Source: Hemileia vastatrix (lineage: Eukaryota > Basidiomycota > Pucciniomycetes > Pucciniales > Zaghouaniaceae). Taken from it: a DNA stretch of 64,000 bases. The notes under the pieces are model-generated. The model did not search any database, was not told where the DNA came from, and saw nothing but the letters and a program-made list of their open reading frames with translations. The DNA is taken from NCBI GenBank assembly GCA_030280995.1, contig JASXTE010000016.1, forward strand, positions 18,791,501-18,855,500, given 5' to 3'. Made by a program: the position numbers and the translations under genes. This document shows positions 44,650-56,516 of the stretch, piece by piece. Numbering within the stretch: the stretch's first letter is position 1; each line of letters begins with the position of its first letter.

Positions 44650-46153
44650 TGTCAGGCTAAGGTCAAGTACAAGGACGTGAACTAGCTTGAATAGTCAGTT
44701 GTCTAGAAGATTTAAATGGTCCTATATGAATACTGTAGTATAAATCCAATAAGTAGTAAAATATAATCAAAATTTAAAGCTCTCAGTAATATAATTCTCA
44801 CTAGTTTTATATATGGCTTACAATCTTTGTAGTTGGTAGAAAAATAGATTTTATAATTCAGATACTATTCAAAAGTCTTATAAAAGTACTAATTGATATG
44901 TATTGTAATTTGTTTGGTTATATTGGTTAATTGTAAATGATAAAGAATGCAGAAATACAACCCAAAAACCTCCTCCTTTTTATACACACTGAGTTCCCCA
45001 ATGATTCCCTTGATGTACCACCCAATACACAGTTAATCACGCCTCTAAACAACTAATAGACATTCCCATCAACAATCCCAGTGATCCTTGACATAATTAG
45101 AAGAGTAACAACCGCAAAAATCCTGAAATAACAAGGGAAATCCATCAAAATTAAAGAAAAAGACAAAAAGAGAGTATATGCGTATAAAACAATAATATTA
45201 AGGACTAAAGGAGACTTTTTAAGGTTAATAATAGCTTAATAATAAGGGGGATTTACTGTAGAAATAATGGGGCTAATCCTGACATTATACTACGTGAAAT
45301 TCCCATTCAAAAATAACCAAAATTGACTGAGAAACCACCCAAAAACTTAAAAAAGAGCGTGAGATGTGGGGTAACTACATGCAGTTCTTGGCAGGCGCTT
45401 GCACGGGTAAATCCTTGACTAAAATTAGGCGAGTTTAAGCGTGGTGATGAAATAAAGTGCCAAGAGTGAGGTTATTAATGAAATTAGTGCATATAAACAG
45501 GGTCAATGCATTATTAATTAAGCTAGGACACTAAATAAGCGCCTGTCGCCTATTTTAGTGTGTTTCCCCACAGTGGGCGTAGAATGTGGGGTAATTATAG
45601 TGTGAAAAAGCTAACTTTGCTAAAAATGAAGCTATTCACACGGGAAAAAAGCAGGCAGTATGTGGCCAGTACACAGAAGCCATTTCTGGCATAAAAAACA
45701 CCAAATTTGAAAAGTGTTAATTTTATGCATTTAAATAGCCAAATCAATAGTTCTAAATGAACCCAATTGATCTGTCAAAGCGCAATTTTGATATTCTCAA
45801 TTTTATAGCGCATATAGTCAACTTTTAAGTGAAATAAAGCGCATTTCTTGTTTTTTGCATAAAACAATGAATATAACAGCTTTAAGTGTACTTAAAAATT
45901 ATGCAGCCTTATACTTAAGGTTCTTAAGATTACCCTAACATATTCCAACTTAATATTAAGTACATAAGACCTATAAAAGGTGGATATATGCGTGTATATA
46001 AGGTGTTATAATGGCATTTTTTTTGTGTATTATCATAATTTTACTTATGTATACTATTTGTGTACTCTTATTTATTATTCCCATGTATAGTTCATGTGTT
46101 TAACATAACTTATAAGTACTTTTTACTCAGTCCTGGAGATATACAGGCTGACA
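44650..46153 (-). repeat. 3' LTR of element B
   Basis: 1504 bp. Immediately inside it, on the minus strand, lies GGGTGGGCGAG, a candidate polypurine tract. Confidence 0.95.
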
Positions 46154-46335
46154 CTCGCCCACCCAAAAAAAACAATAAAAAAAATGATAAGTTATACATT
46201 TTATTTTATTTAATTTGTAATTTTCAGGTATTCAGAATAAATCTGTAGCATTAAAGATTCAACTTTAAAGAAATAAAACATAATAAAATATTATGAGTAC
46301 TGGTTTTTTAACCCCTCAGCTGGTTGAACAGAAAT

Positions 46336-47740
46336 TTATTTCTGTTTAAATTTTTTAAGAAGGGTGGATAAATTAGAAATTTCTTTTTCAGGTATCCATT
46401 TATCAAATTCATTTGATTTCCCTTTAAATCTTAGTAAATACTCAGTTCCTTTTTCTTTAGTAAGGATTCTTTTCTTGAGTATTTTTTCAATCTCTGCTTT
46501 TTCCACAATTTCTTCAGGTTGCTTTTTAGGCCTTCCCCTTCTTTTTGGAAATAAGTCAGGATCATTTGCATGGTAAGGTTTCAATAATGAGATAGGGAAA
46601 ACTGGATGTTTCCTATCATATGGAGCATATAATATGACTTCCACCGCATTATTCCCAACCATTTTATTTACTACAAAAGGTCCTACAAAGGGATCCTTTA
46701 ATTTAACATTACCTTGTAAGTTAAAATGTAGTGTTGATATGAGGACTTCATCTCCCTTTTTAAATTCAAATTCTTTATGAGATTTGTCCCACCTTTTCTT
46801 TTCATATTCAAATGCTTTTTGGATGCATTCTTCTGCATGCTTTCTACACATTTGTTGCATATGAATAAAGGATTTAGTGCCAGGGTGTATATCCAACCTT
46901 GGTAGCTTATTTAAAAGATTTACTGGGGTATTTGGTACATATCCCAGCCAGAGTTCAAATGGTTTCTTCTCTGTTACAGAATGAGTTGTGCTGTTATAAG
47001 CAAATTCAAGGCCAGGAATTAATGTTACCCAGTCATGTGTGAATTTCTCATTGTCTTTGTATTCTAATCCAAAGGCACAATATCTTCTGATCATGTCTTC
47101 AAGAGTTTGTATCATCCTCTCAGCCAGCCCATCAGTTTGTGGATGGTGTGCTGTAGACAATTTTAATTGACAACCTGATACTTCCATCAAAGATGTCCAG
47201 AACTCTGAAGTAAATTTAGGGTCTCTGTCAGAGATTATGGCTTTGGGGAACCCAGCAGTATTCATCATCTGAGTCCACCATAGTAATGCCAAGTCTTTTG
47301 CAGATACCTCTTTATGGGTAGGGATAAACTTACACATTTTTGTTAATCTATCCACTATTACCCAGCAAGAATTGAAACTTTCTTTTCCTGCTAATGGCAA
47401 GCCAGTTACAAAATCCATGTTTATAATTTCCCATGGAGCTTTTGGCTGCTCTATTTGTTGTAACAACCCAGCTCTCTTCCCAGTTAATCTTTTAGATTTC
47501 TGACAAGAGTCACATGTTTCAATGTATTTTTGTACATCCTCTTTCATGTTTATCCACCAGGCTGTATTTTTAACTCTGGTTAATGTTTTGTTAAAGTCAA
47601 AATGACCAGCTAAGATGTCATCATGACAAGTACTCAACATTAACTCTTTCATAGAAGGTGGTATTACTATTACATTGCTTAACTTTTTCCTGTAATATAT
47701 ATATCCATCTTCAATTGATAGTTTACTTTTTCCAACGCAT
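46336..47740 (-). CDS. Element B integrase and chromodomain (after frameshift)
   Basis: The frame from ATG 47652 gives 438 residues; homologous sequence extends upstream in this frame to about 47740. Zinc finger H10, H17, C47, C50. Catalytic D80 (INMDF), D142 (ISDRD) and E178 (GLAERM) with exact D-D(35)-E spacing. The C-terminus carries a GRPKKQPEEI linker and a chromodomain (about 370-425; EIEKILKKRI...EYLLRFKGKS...DKWIPEKE) that in chromoviruses steers insertion to modified histones. It should be fused to the gag-pol frame. All catalytic residues are intact. Confidence 0.9.
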
Positions 47741-50700
47741 TTTTATACTTTGGAGGCAAGGTTTTAATTAATGCACTCATGGAGGCATTTGTTGGATCAT
47801 TAAGAATGGTAGATAGTTTAGACAAATCTTTATCAGATGAATAATTTTCCAATATAGTTTGCATAAACTCTTCTTCTAAATCCACTATATAAATCCCAAA
47901 TATATGTATAACCTCATTTTCAGGTACATAAGCTGGGTTGTCAGCATCATTTGGCAAAGGACTTCTTGATAATAAATCCACATTTGAATGCAATGTTCCT
48001 GCTCTGTGAGTAATTGTCATTCTTCCTCTGTACTCTTGTACAGCTAGTTGCCATCTAAACATGTGCCTATTAGGTGTTTTCATGTTTAGTAATGATTTTA
48101 CTGCACTGCAATCTGTTATAAGTTCAAACTTCTGATCTTCCAGATAGTAATGAAGTTTCTCCAAAGCCCACACCACGGCTAAACATTCTAGCTGTGTGGC
48201 ACCATACCTTAGTTCTGTCTTTCTTAAGGTTCTGGATATATAACAGATAACTACTTCAGATAATTTTCCATTTATTATCTGTTTTTGCTGTAAAGCAGCA
48301 CCCAAACCTATGAAACTTGCATCAGTGTACAAGATAAAAGGTAGGGTGAAATCTGGCAGTCCCAATATTGGAGCTGACATCAAACATTCCTTTAATTTGT
48401 TAAAGGCGTGCTGTCTTTCATTATTCCAAATGAAAGCTTCATTCTTCCTGATTAATGTTGTTAAAGGGGCTGCAATGGATTGGTAATTTTTAATATATTG
48501 TCTATAATATCCACACATACCTAAAAAACTTTGAACCTCTCTTACATTTTTAGGTATCCCAATGTTTTTAATTGCTGCCACTTTATTCTGGTCAACACAA
48601 ATTTGTAATCCAGATACAACATGTCCAAGTACTTTCAAGGATTGAAATCCAAACTTACATTTCTTTAATGCAATAGTCATATTAATTTCATCCATTTTTT
48701 GAAAGACTCTTTTCAGGTGATTTAAATGTTCATCATATGTTTTTGAAAACACTATGATGTCATCAATATAGACCAATAGCCATCCTTCAACCATTTCTTG
48801 ATGAAAAACACTATCCATCAATTTTTGGAAGACTGAAGGGGCATTCTTTGGGCCAAATGGCATTCTCACATACTTATAAATACCCATATGTGTGGTTATT
48901 AATAAGTAATTTTGAGAATCTCTTTCCACAGGAATCTGGTGGTAACCCTTGTTCCCATCCAGACAGGAAATATATTTTGCTCCTTGTAAGGTAGCATGGA
49001 TAGAAGCTATCCTTGGTAGAGGGTAAATATCATCTACTGTATATGTATTCAGAGCTCTATAATCACCACATAATCTTGCCTTATCTTTTTCATAAGAGAT
49101 TAATACTGGTGAAATGACACAATACTTAGGTGTTGTGTCCACTTTTTCAACAATACCCATTTCCAACAACAATTTTATATTGTCTTCAATATCTTTCCTT
49201 TTTGCAGGAGATGCTGGGTAAGGTTTCTTTTTTAAGCTGCCAGGAATATTATCCAGATCACAGCTTAAAGAGATTTTCATCTCATGGTTTTTGACCAATC
49301 CTAGTTCATTTGAGCCATGAGCAAATGCCATAGGATATGATTTAATCAATCTCAAAATATCTTCTTGTTCAATATTTGAGAGTTGAGGACTGAAAGAGGC
49401 CTTTTGGATTTCATTTTCCAATTCACCCACTTCATTGGTGGTTCTTCCACCTTGTAGTTGTTCTTCTCTAGGAGAAATGGTATATACTGAATTTTCAGAA
49501 CATATTTTGAATTTTCTTTTACCATTCACCCCTATGGTGAAACAACTGTTTGCAGGATCTAGTTTAATGCCAAATTTTGTCAATAAATCATTGCCAATAA
49601 TAAACCAATCACTACAATTATTATTATCCATTACTACAAATTCACAAACTGCTCTAACATATCCATTATTATATTTAAAGAATACAGCAGTTTTGTATTT
49701 GCCAATTGGATTTAATACTGAACCAAAACCCCTCCAGTTCTTTGTCTGAACAGGTTCTAGTTTTTCCTGGTACTTACTATCAAGTTTCATTAATGCATTA
49801 AGTGAAACTACACTACCTGCAGCCCCAGTGTCAAGAATGGCATTCATTTCTTTTCCACATATGATAACAGGTGCTCTGATAGGTGTTATTTTGTAAGTAT
49901 CATGAGATACATCTTTAATTATTTCAGCTTCCTCTATGGAAGTTAAAGATGTGTCTGTATGAGGTATAGCATCATTCAGGAACATTATATCCTGTTCTAA
50001 TACAAATATCTCATTTTCATCATCACTGTAAGATATGTTACTCTTGCAATCCTCACTGGATTCCACATTCTCATCTTCATGATTACTAGGTTCAGAATTT
50101 TGTGAGGTTTCAATAACATTTATTCTTTTCTTACACGTGTGACCTTTAACCCAAGGTTCATTACATTTGTAACAAGTGTTATTTTCTTGTCTCTTAGGGA
50201 CAAGGGGAGCTGAAGGTTTTTTCTTTTCCACTGGTAACTTACTTGTAGTAGGTTTTACCACTTCAACACTTTGTCTGTAATTACTATACTTGGTTTCATA
50301 TTTGTGGTTTAATAATATCTCATTGCATATATTGATGAATCCAGAGGTGTCTCTGACAGTTTCAGTTCTAGCTACAATAATGTCTCTAACTGATATAGGC
50401 AACTTGTATATTATTTTTTCTTTCCACTCTTCATAATCCATTTTTGGATCCATAGCTTTCATGATTTTTATTAAATTCATTAAGAAGACCATGGGTTTAT
50501 CTCCAGCATTTGGATTATATCTGGCCCTTTCATACAGTCTTTGTTGAGTGATTCTAAATTTTGGGCCACCAAATTGCCTTTCAATTAGTGCCTTCCATTC
50601 ATTCCAGGAGTAATTAATTCCCTCACTCAATACAGATTCAAACCATAATAAGGCCACATCTGTAAATAAAGATATTAACTTTGAAGTAATTTCTTCATCA

Positions 50701-52208
50701 GGTAATTTGTATGAAAATTTTAAGTTATCAATTCTTTGTATGAATTGTTGCCAATCAGATTTTGAATCCCCGTCAAAAGAAGGGTACTGATCTAACTTAG
50801 GCCAGTTCTTTTGGCTAGTTTTTGCTTCCCTAACCTGAGGAATATTGAGTAATTCACTTACTTTAGAAAGATGATCATTTATTTCATCTTTTACTGATTT
50901 TATATTCTCAGAGCCTATGACACTATGTTCATGTTCTATCATTGGTTTATCCTCAGAGTGTTTCATAAAAACTGGTACTCTTTCTACATAAGAGGTATTA
51001 TCCTTTATTGTTTCAGTATTTTTCAAAATGTTAGCTACTTCAATTTCTACTCTTTGTAACCTATCTTTTATTACAGGTACTTGAGTCAAAGTATCATTAA
51101 CATTTGAAAAAGACAATTTTACACGTCCCTCTATGGTAGCCATAATATTCTGAGAGTGTTCTAATTTATTTTCTAAATTTCTAATCTCAGATTTTAATCT
51201 TTTATTCTCATTGATTAATTCATTATTTGAATTTTCAATAATTTTTAATTTATTGGCTGTGGTACTCAATGATTGTGTTAGCTGTAATAATACATTTTCT
51301 GTATTAATGTTTGACTCTTTTGAGAACTCTTCCAATTTTTCAATTCTTAATAATAATTTACTTATTATTTTTGATTCCATTGGATTCTCTTTTAAAAAAT
51401 ATTCTATTTTTTCTGTGTCCAATTCAGAAGACTCATTTTCAGGGTCAAGATTTAATTCATTTGGTTCAATTTTTATATTAATAGTATTTTCCTGGTGATC
51501 CATAAAACTATTTACATTGTCCTCATGTAAAGACAAGTTTAAAATATTCTGTTCAAATGAATAATCCTTTAAATCCTTATCAATAATATCCAATATTTCC
51601 TTATCAATCTCATTACCTATAAGTAATTTATTGTCAGGTTGATATAATTGATCATAAGAAGTTGGATGACTTACCAAGGTCTTATCCCACTTCCTCTGCC
51701 TCTCCTTGCCTTTCCCCTGTAAGGGTGACTGCTGGAGCCCTGCTGTTGAGGATTGTTGTAGTTTTGGGCGTACCAATCCCATTTCCATTTGCTTACTGTA
51801 ATTTTTTGGTCCTCCTCTTGGGCTGGAGGTGTTGCTATGGAATTGTTGGTTGCTACTGTTGGTGGTTGAGTCTTTATGTCCACTAGAGCTTGGTTGACTT
51901 CTATGAAACCTTGAGCTGCTCTCTTTTCCAGATTGTTGATCTGGTCCACTATATTGTTGACTCTTACTGTCAAGGTGTTCATTAGGGTGGATAGGGAGTG
52001 AACTTGTTCTTGTAATGTATTTTTTGATTTCTTTATTGAAACCTGCTTTAGAAGCTTTTCCCTTTCCTCCAGAGACATTGACGGAGTGTTGTTTATTATG
52101 GGAGAGTCCTGGCCCTCCATTTGAATGTCCTGTAACAGGTCTTTCAGCTCTAGGTCTTAAGTTATAAGGTTTTACCTTATTACTTACAATGTCATTGTTG
52201 TCACACAT
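47679..52208 (-). CDS. Element B gag-protease-RT-RNase H polyprotein
   Basis: 1509 residues from ATG 52208 (MCDNNDIVSNK; the matching ATG is present in element A, and the longer open frame starts with TTG). Domains, by approximate position: basic/Ser-rich N-terminus with PYNLRPRAERP, heptad coiled-coil around 290-390, capsid-like region 480-620, zinc knuckle CYKCNEPWVKGHTC about 680, protease LDTGAAGS about 790, RT with YIDD about 1147-1150, RNase H with YTDASF about 1292. The frame ends at LKMDIYITGKS just inside the integrase N-terminus because one base is missing near 47725-47737 relative to element A. Otherwise it looks fully functional. Confidence 0.92.
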   Translation of the reverse strand: MCDNNDIVSNKVKPYNLRPRAERPVTGHSNGGPGLSHNKQHSVNVSGGKGKASKAGFNKEIKKYITRTSSLPIHPNEHLDSKSQQYSGPDQQSGKESSSRFHRSQPSSSGHKDSTTNSSNQQFHSNTSSPRGGPKNYSKQMEMGLVRPKLQQSSTAGLQQSPLQGKGKERQRKWDKTLVSHPTSYDQLYQPDNKLLIGNEIDKEILDIIDKDLKDYSFEQNILNLSLHEDNVNSFMDHQENTINIKIEPNELNLDPENESSELDTEKIEYFLKENPMESKIISKLLLRIEKLEEFSKESNINTENVLLQLTQSLSTTANKLKIIENSNNELINENKRLKSEIRNLENKLEHSQNIMATIEGRVKLSFSNVNDTLTQVPVIKDRLQRVEIEVANILKNTETIKDNTSYVERVPVFMKHSEDKPMIEHEHSVIGSENIKSVKDEINDHLSKVSELLNIPQVREAKTSQKNWPKLDQYPSFDGDSKSDWQQFIQRIDNLKFSYKLPDEEITSKLISLFTDVALLWFESVLSEGINYSWNEWKALIERQFGGPKFRITQQRLYERARYNPNAGDKPMVFLMNLIKIMKAMDPKMDYEEWKEKIIYKLPISVRDIIVARTETVRDTSGFINICNEILLNHKYETKYSNYRQSVEVVKPTTSKLPVEKKKPSAPLVPKRQENNTCYKCNEPWVKGHTCKKRINVIETSQNSEPSNHEDENVESSEDCKSNISYSDDENEIFVLEQDIMFLNDAIPHTDTSLTSIEEAEIIKDVSHDTYKITPIRAPVIICGKEMNAILDTGAAGSVVSLNALMKLDSKYQEKLEPVQTKNWRGFGSVLNPIGKYKTAVFFKYNNGYVRAVCEFVVMDNNNCSDWFIIGNDLLTKFGIKLDPANSCFTIGVNGKRKFKICSENSVYTISPREEQLQGGRTTNEVGELENEIQKASFSPQLSNIEQEDILRLIKSYPMAFAHGSNELGLVKNHEMKISLSCDLDNIPGSLKKKPYPASPAKRKDIEDNIKLLLEMGIVEKVDTTPKYCVISPVLISYEKDKARLCGDYRALNTYTVDDIYPLPRIASIHATLQGAKYISCLDGNKGYHQIPVERDSQNYLLITTHMGIYKYVRMPFGPKNAPSVFQKLMDSVFHQEMVEGWLLVYIDDIIVFSKTYDEHLNHLKRVFQKMDEINMTIALKKCKFGFQSLKVLGHVVSGLQICVDQNKVAAIKNIGIPKNVREVQSFLGMCGYYRQYIKNYQSIAAPLTTLIRKNEAFIWNNERQHAFNKLKECLMSAPILGLPDFTLPFILYTDASFIGLGAALQQKQIINGKLSEVVICYISRTLRKTELRYGATQLECLAVVWALEKLHYYLEDQKFELITDCSAVKSLLNMKTPNRHMFRWQLAVQEYRGRMTITHRAGTLHSNVDLLSRSPLPNDADNPAYVPENEVIHIFGIYIVDLEEEFMQTILENYSSDKDLSKLSTILNDPTNASMSALIKTLPPKYKNALEKVNYQLKMDIYITGKS

Positions 52209-52877
52209 TTTTACGTGGAAGTTAAAGAATTGAAAGTTTAGATATGAAAACTTCAAAAAGGAGTTTTATCAGTATTTATCAATACCACTGAAGACAATTT
52301 TCTTGCTTACTTATTGGTATGAAGTGAATATTTAAGTGCCAAAAGTCAAATATGCTTTTATGTGGTCACTTGATTTAACTGGTCTACAATATGTAGCCGT
52401 GTTTTTATATTCAAAAGAAAACAACTGTCAGTATGATTCTTTCTAAATATTTAATGAATTTTACAAACCAATAAAAGAGAAGATTAAGAGTCCTGTTAAA
52501 AGAAAACAATTAATCAGTTTAATTGGTTATCATCTGCAAAGATCACAAATTTAATTGGTCTATTGACAGACTCCCACTAAGAACAATTATATGTTAAATT
52601 AGTGGTAAAAAATTTTATCTGCAAAGATCTCAAATTTAATTGGTCTATTAACAGACCCACTAATAACAATTATAAGTTAAATTAGTGGTAAAATTGTTGA
52701 TTCAATATCACAATTTTATAATATAACAGGGCTTCTTTTTCTAAAATCACTATATAAGTGACCCCAACCTGTTGTAATTATCCAAATACTTTTATAGGGA
52801 TATTATTTACGTGCACCTTCTCTTGAAAATTTCACTTACCAGGATTATAACAGAATTCTTGAGGAAAGGCTCCCAAT
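52209..52877. other. 5' leader of element B
   Basis: On the minus strand the LTR end is followed by ATTGGGAGCCTTTCC (expected primer-binding site position), then CCAGGATTAT/CCTGGTAAGTG with a strong splice donor at about 52840, and about 580 bp before gag. An internal duplication (TTTAATTGGTCTATTRACAGAC at about 52551 and 52632) is not present in element A. Confidence 0.5.
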
Positions 52878-54381
52878 TGTCAGGCTAAGGTCAAGTACAA
52901 GGACGTGAACTAGCTTGAATAGTCAGTTGTCTAGAAGATTTAAATGGTCCTATATGAATACTGTAGTATAAATCCAATAAGTAGTAAAATATAATCAAAA
53001 TTTAAAGCTCTCAGTAATATAATTCTCACTAGTTTTATATATGGCTTACAATCTTTGTAGTTGGTAGAAAAATAGATTTTATAATTCAGATACTATTCAA
53101 AAGTCTTATAAAAGTACTAATTGATATGTATTGTAATTTGTTTGGTTATATTGGTTAATTGTAAATGATAAAGAATGCAGAAATACAACCCAAAAACCTC
53201 CTCCTTTTTATACACACTGAGTTCCCCAATGATTCCCTTGATGTACCACCCAATACACAGTTAATCACGCCTCTAAACAACTAATAGACATTCCCATCAA
53301 CAATCCCAGTGATCCTTGACATAATTAGAAGAGTAACAACCGCAAAAATCCTGAAATAACAAGGGAAATCCATCAAAATTAAAGAAAAAGACAAAAAGAG
53401 AGTATATGCGTATAAAACAATAATATTAAGGACTAAAGGAGACTTTTTAAGGTTAATAATAGCTTAATAATAAGGGGGATTTACTGTAGAAATAATGGGG
53501 CTAATCCTGACATTATACTACGTGAAATTCCCATTCAAAAATAACCAAAATTGACTGAGAAACCACCCAAAAACTTAAAAAAGAGCGTGAGATGTGGGGT
53601 AACTACATGCAGTTCTTGGCAGGCGCTTGCACGGGTAAATCCTTGACTAAAATTAGGCGAGTTTAAGCGTGGTGATGAAATAAAGTGCCAAGAGTGAGGT
53701 TATTAATGAAATTAGTGCATATAAACAGGGTCAATGCATTATTAATTAAGCTAGGACACTAAATAAGCGCCTGTCGCCTATTTTAGTGTGTTTCCCCACA
53801 GTGGGCGTAGAATGTGGGGTAATTATAGTGTGAAAAAGCTAACTTTGCTAAAAATGAAGCTATTCACACGGGAAAAAAGCAGGCAGTATGTGGCCAGTAC
53901 ACAGAAGCCATTTCTGGCATAAAAAACACCAAATTTGAAAAGTGTTAATTTTATGCATTTAAATAGCCAAATCAATAGTTCTAAATGAACCCAATTGATC
54001 TGTCAAAGCGCAATTTTGATATTCTCAATTTTATAGCGCATATAGTCAACTTTTAAGTGAAATAAAGCGCATTTCTTGTTTTTTGCATAAAACAATGAAT
54101 ATAACAGCTTTAAGTGTACTTAAAAATTATGCAGCCTTATACTTAAGGTTCTTAAGATTACCCTAACATATTCCAACTTAATATTAAGTACATAAGACCT
54201 ATAAAAGGTGGATATATGCGTGTATATAAGGTGTTATAATGGCATTTTTTTTGTGTATTATCATAATTTTACTTATGTATACTATTTGTGTACTCTTATT
54301 TATTATTCCCATGTATAGTTCATGTGTTTAACATAACTTATAAGTACTTTTTACTCAGTCCTGGAGATATACAGGCTGACA
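52878..54381 (-). repeat. 5' LTR of element B
   Basis: 1504 bp, apparently identical to the 3' LTR. Transcription would run leftward toward gag. Confidence 0.95.
53203..53216 (-). promoter_or_regulatory. TATA box of element B 5' LTR
   Basis: Minus strand TGTGTATAAAAAGG, the only strong TATA-like box in the LTR. The same sequence is in the 3' LTR. Confidence 0.5.
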
Positions 54382-54439
54382 AAAAATGTAAAAATTTTAA
54401 GGTTTAGGGTTTTTAGGACATTTCAAATGAAAAAATTTT

Positions 54440-54600
54440 AAAATTTCAGGAGCATTTGAAACATTAACAGCTGGTTCCCAAGATGTTTCATTAAAGTCAT
54501 TGAGGTAGCCTTCCAATTCAGCAAGATATTGAAGCTTTCCCTTGCACCTTCTTGAATATAGAATCCAACTTACTTACTACTCTAGATGATCTTCTACTTT
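54440..54600 (-). pseudogene. Element C chromodomain fragment
   Basis: Minus strand reads LDSIFKKVQGKA then, after a frameshift, GKLQYLAELEGYLNDFNETS and WEPAVNVSNAPE, the standard chromodomain tail of fungal chromoviruses. Confidence 0.75.
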
Positions 54601-54789
54601 GACCAGGTCCAGAGGGGGTTGATTCTTGCATGGGTATTTTTCTCAAGCAAGCACCAGAAGAGATAAGTGAAAAAAAGGATAAATTTCTTGTCATTTTAAA
54701 GGTAACTTGGGTCAAAATGCATTTTTAGAGACTTCAGTGTCAATTATGAATGGACACAAGCACTTTTAGATAGTTTCTTTGATGGTAGA

Positions 54790-55770
54790 GTTGTTTGAAT
54801 TTTTTTAGAGTTGTGCCATACTTTATTGCCTGGTTTAAATGGTGGAGCAGCTTGTCAATGTTTGTTGGACTGTTCTTTACATCTTTGAGTTGCTGCCTTG
54901 AGGTTAGATTGGAGTTTCAATTCATGTTGTGAAATTTTTTGAAGATAATGTTCAGCAAGATGATTAATTCCTACAAAAATCAGATTGAATTGAGGATGTC
55001 ATCCTCAGATTGTTTGAAAGGAGATTGATTTATCAAAGAATGTGTTGAGTTGTTATAAGCAAATTTGGCCAATGGTAACCATGTGGTCCAATTGTCTTGT
55101 TTGTAATTGACATTTTGAGAATTTGGTTGTTTCTTTTGGATTGCCTGTCTTTTTCAGGTTGATAAGCTGTCAACAGGCTCCTCATAGTATTAAATTGTCA
55201 ACAAAGTCGAGTCCAGAAAGCAGAAAAAACAAGGATCCTCTGTCTGAAATAATATCAGTAGGTGAGCCATGTTTAAAAAATACATATTATAGAAATAATT
55301 TGGCTAAATCTTCTGTGGTTGCACCAGTATTAGTTTTTATTAAAATAGATATTTTAGAGAACATATCAACTATGACTAATATAGCATCAAATTTATCTGA
55401 TCAAGGTAATTGATAAATTAAATCCATTGAAATTAATTCCCATGGTTTTGAGGAATATGGAAGTGGTCAAAGCAACCCATACTTCCTGTGTCAAGGTACC
55501 TTGTTCCTATTATATTCATAACAGGCTTTAATATTGGCCTTAATTTACCTGGTCATTCCAGGCCAGAAGAAATCCCTTTCTATTAACTGGTAAGTTTTAT
55601 CAACACCAAAATAACCAGCTAATAGAGAATCATGTCTACTATTAAAAATCCATAATTTTATATCCTTATTGTTGAGTATGACTACTCTACCTTTGAAGAC
55701 TAACAGACCTGATTCTATACTGAGTCTCTTTACTCCTTTCTTTGAGAGTCTTTTTCCTTTAATCCCCAAA
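54790..55770 (-). pseudogene. Element C integrase, broken
   Basis: H2C2 finger region HDSLLAGYFGVDKTYQLIER then FFWPGM (55655-55555), catalytic MDLIYQLP (about 55425), ISDRG (about 55250) and C-terminal PPFKPGNKVWH (about 54850-54820) are readable in shifting frames with many stops. Confidence 0.8.
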
Positions 55771-55989
55771 CAATAATCATCCTTTAACTGAGCTTCTTAA
55801 ATGTTGGATAGTGGATTTTGAATTGATTGTGTTGTCATCAAATTAGGTTGATGAGTCATTAAAAATTTATTTCACATTTTCTAGATTTTTGTCAGCAAAT
55901 GCCCCCCCCTTCTGCAGAAAAACATTTTCACAATGTGATAAAATATCTGGAACTAAGAATTTTTTTCCTTGGTGGTAGTTAATAGTAAA

Positions 55990-56358
55990 TCAAAATTCAG
56001 ATAAGAACTCAGCCCACCTAGAATGATGTTTAGTTAGAACTTTAGAAGACATAAAGTATTTCAAAGCATTATGATCAGTTAGGATTTGAAAAGAACTATT
56101 AAAATTAAGAAGAAAAGAATACCATTTTTTAAGACAATAAATAATAGATAGTAATTCTTTATCATGAATTACATAATTTAATTCTGCTACAATAAGTTTG
56201 TATGATTCAAATGCAACAGGATGAAACAATTTTGTTTCAGGATTTAATTGAAATCTTACCCCTGCTAAAGCATAACTTCTAGAATTAGTCTCAACTATTT
56301 TCAAGGATGTAGGATCAAAATGTTGAAGATTTGGAGTTGTGGTAAACACTTTTTTCAA
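55990..56358 (-). pseudogene. Element C RNase H fragment
   Basis: An open frame of 122 residues with FHPVAFESYKLIVAELNYVI, HDKELLSIIYCLKKW and ILTDHNALKYFMSSK, the RNase H of Ty3 elements. It continues RT sequence lying beyond the solo LTR at 56517. Confidence 0.85.
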
Positions 56359-56516
56359 TGATTTGAATTCTTTTCATGCTATTTCTGTGAAGACAAAAGG
56401 AGTATCTTTTTTAAGAAGAGAAGTAAGATTTTTAATAGTTTTAGTGTAATCTTTTATAAATCTTCTATAGAAATTTTCAAGGCCTGAAAATTCTTGTAAG
56501 AATTTTAGAGAGGTTA

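Larger units (their letters stand above)
44650..54381 (-). mobile_element. Element B: young Ty3/Gypsy chromovirus
   Basis: Two 1504-bp LTRs, 44650-46153 (3') and 52878-54381 (5'), look identical wherever compared, with TGTCAG...CTGACA ends and a 5-bp AAAAA duplication at 44645-44649 and 54382-54386 (a weak marker in A-rich sequence). The interior encodes gag, protease, RT, RNase H, integrase and chromodomain on the minus strand with one frameshift. It interrupts the 3' part of element C. LTR identity means insertion was recent on the scale of neutral divergence. Confidence 0.95.

Noticed and set aside
54405..54420. GGTTTAGGGTTTTTAGG considered as telomeric repeat
   Set aside because: Isolated, irregular, and inside the element C 3' region.
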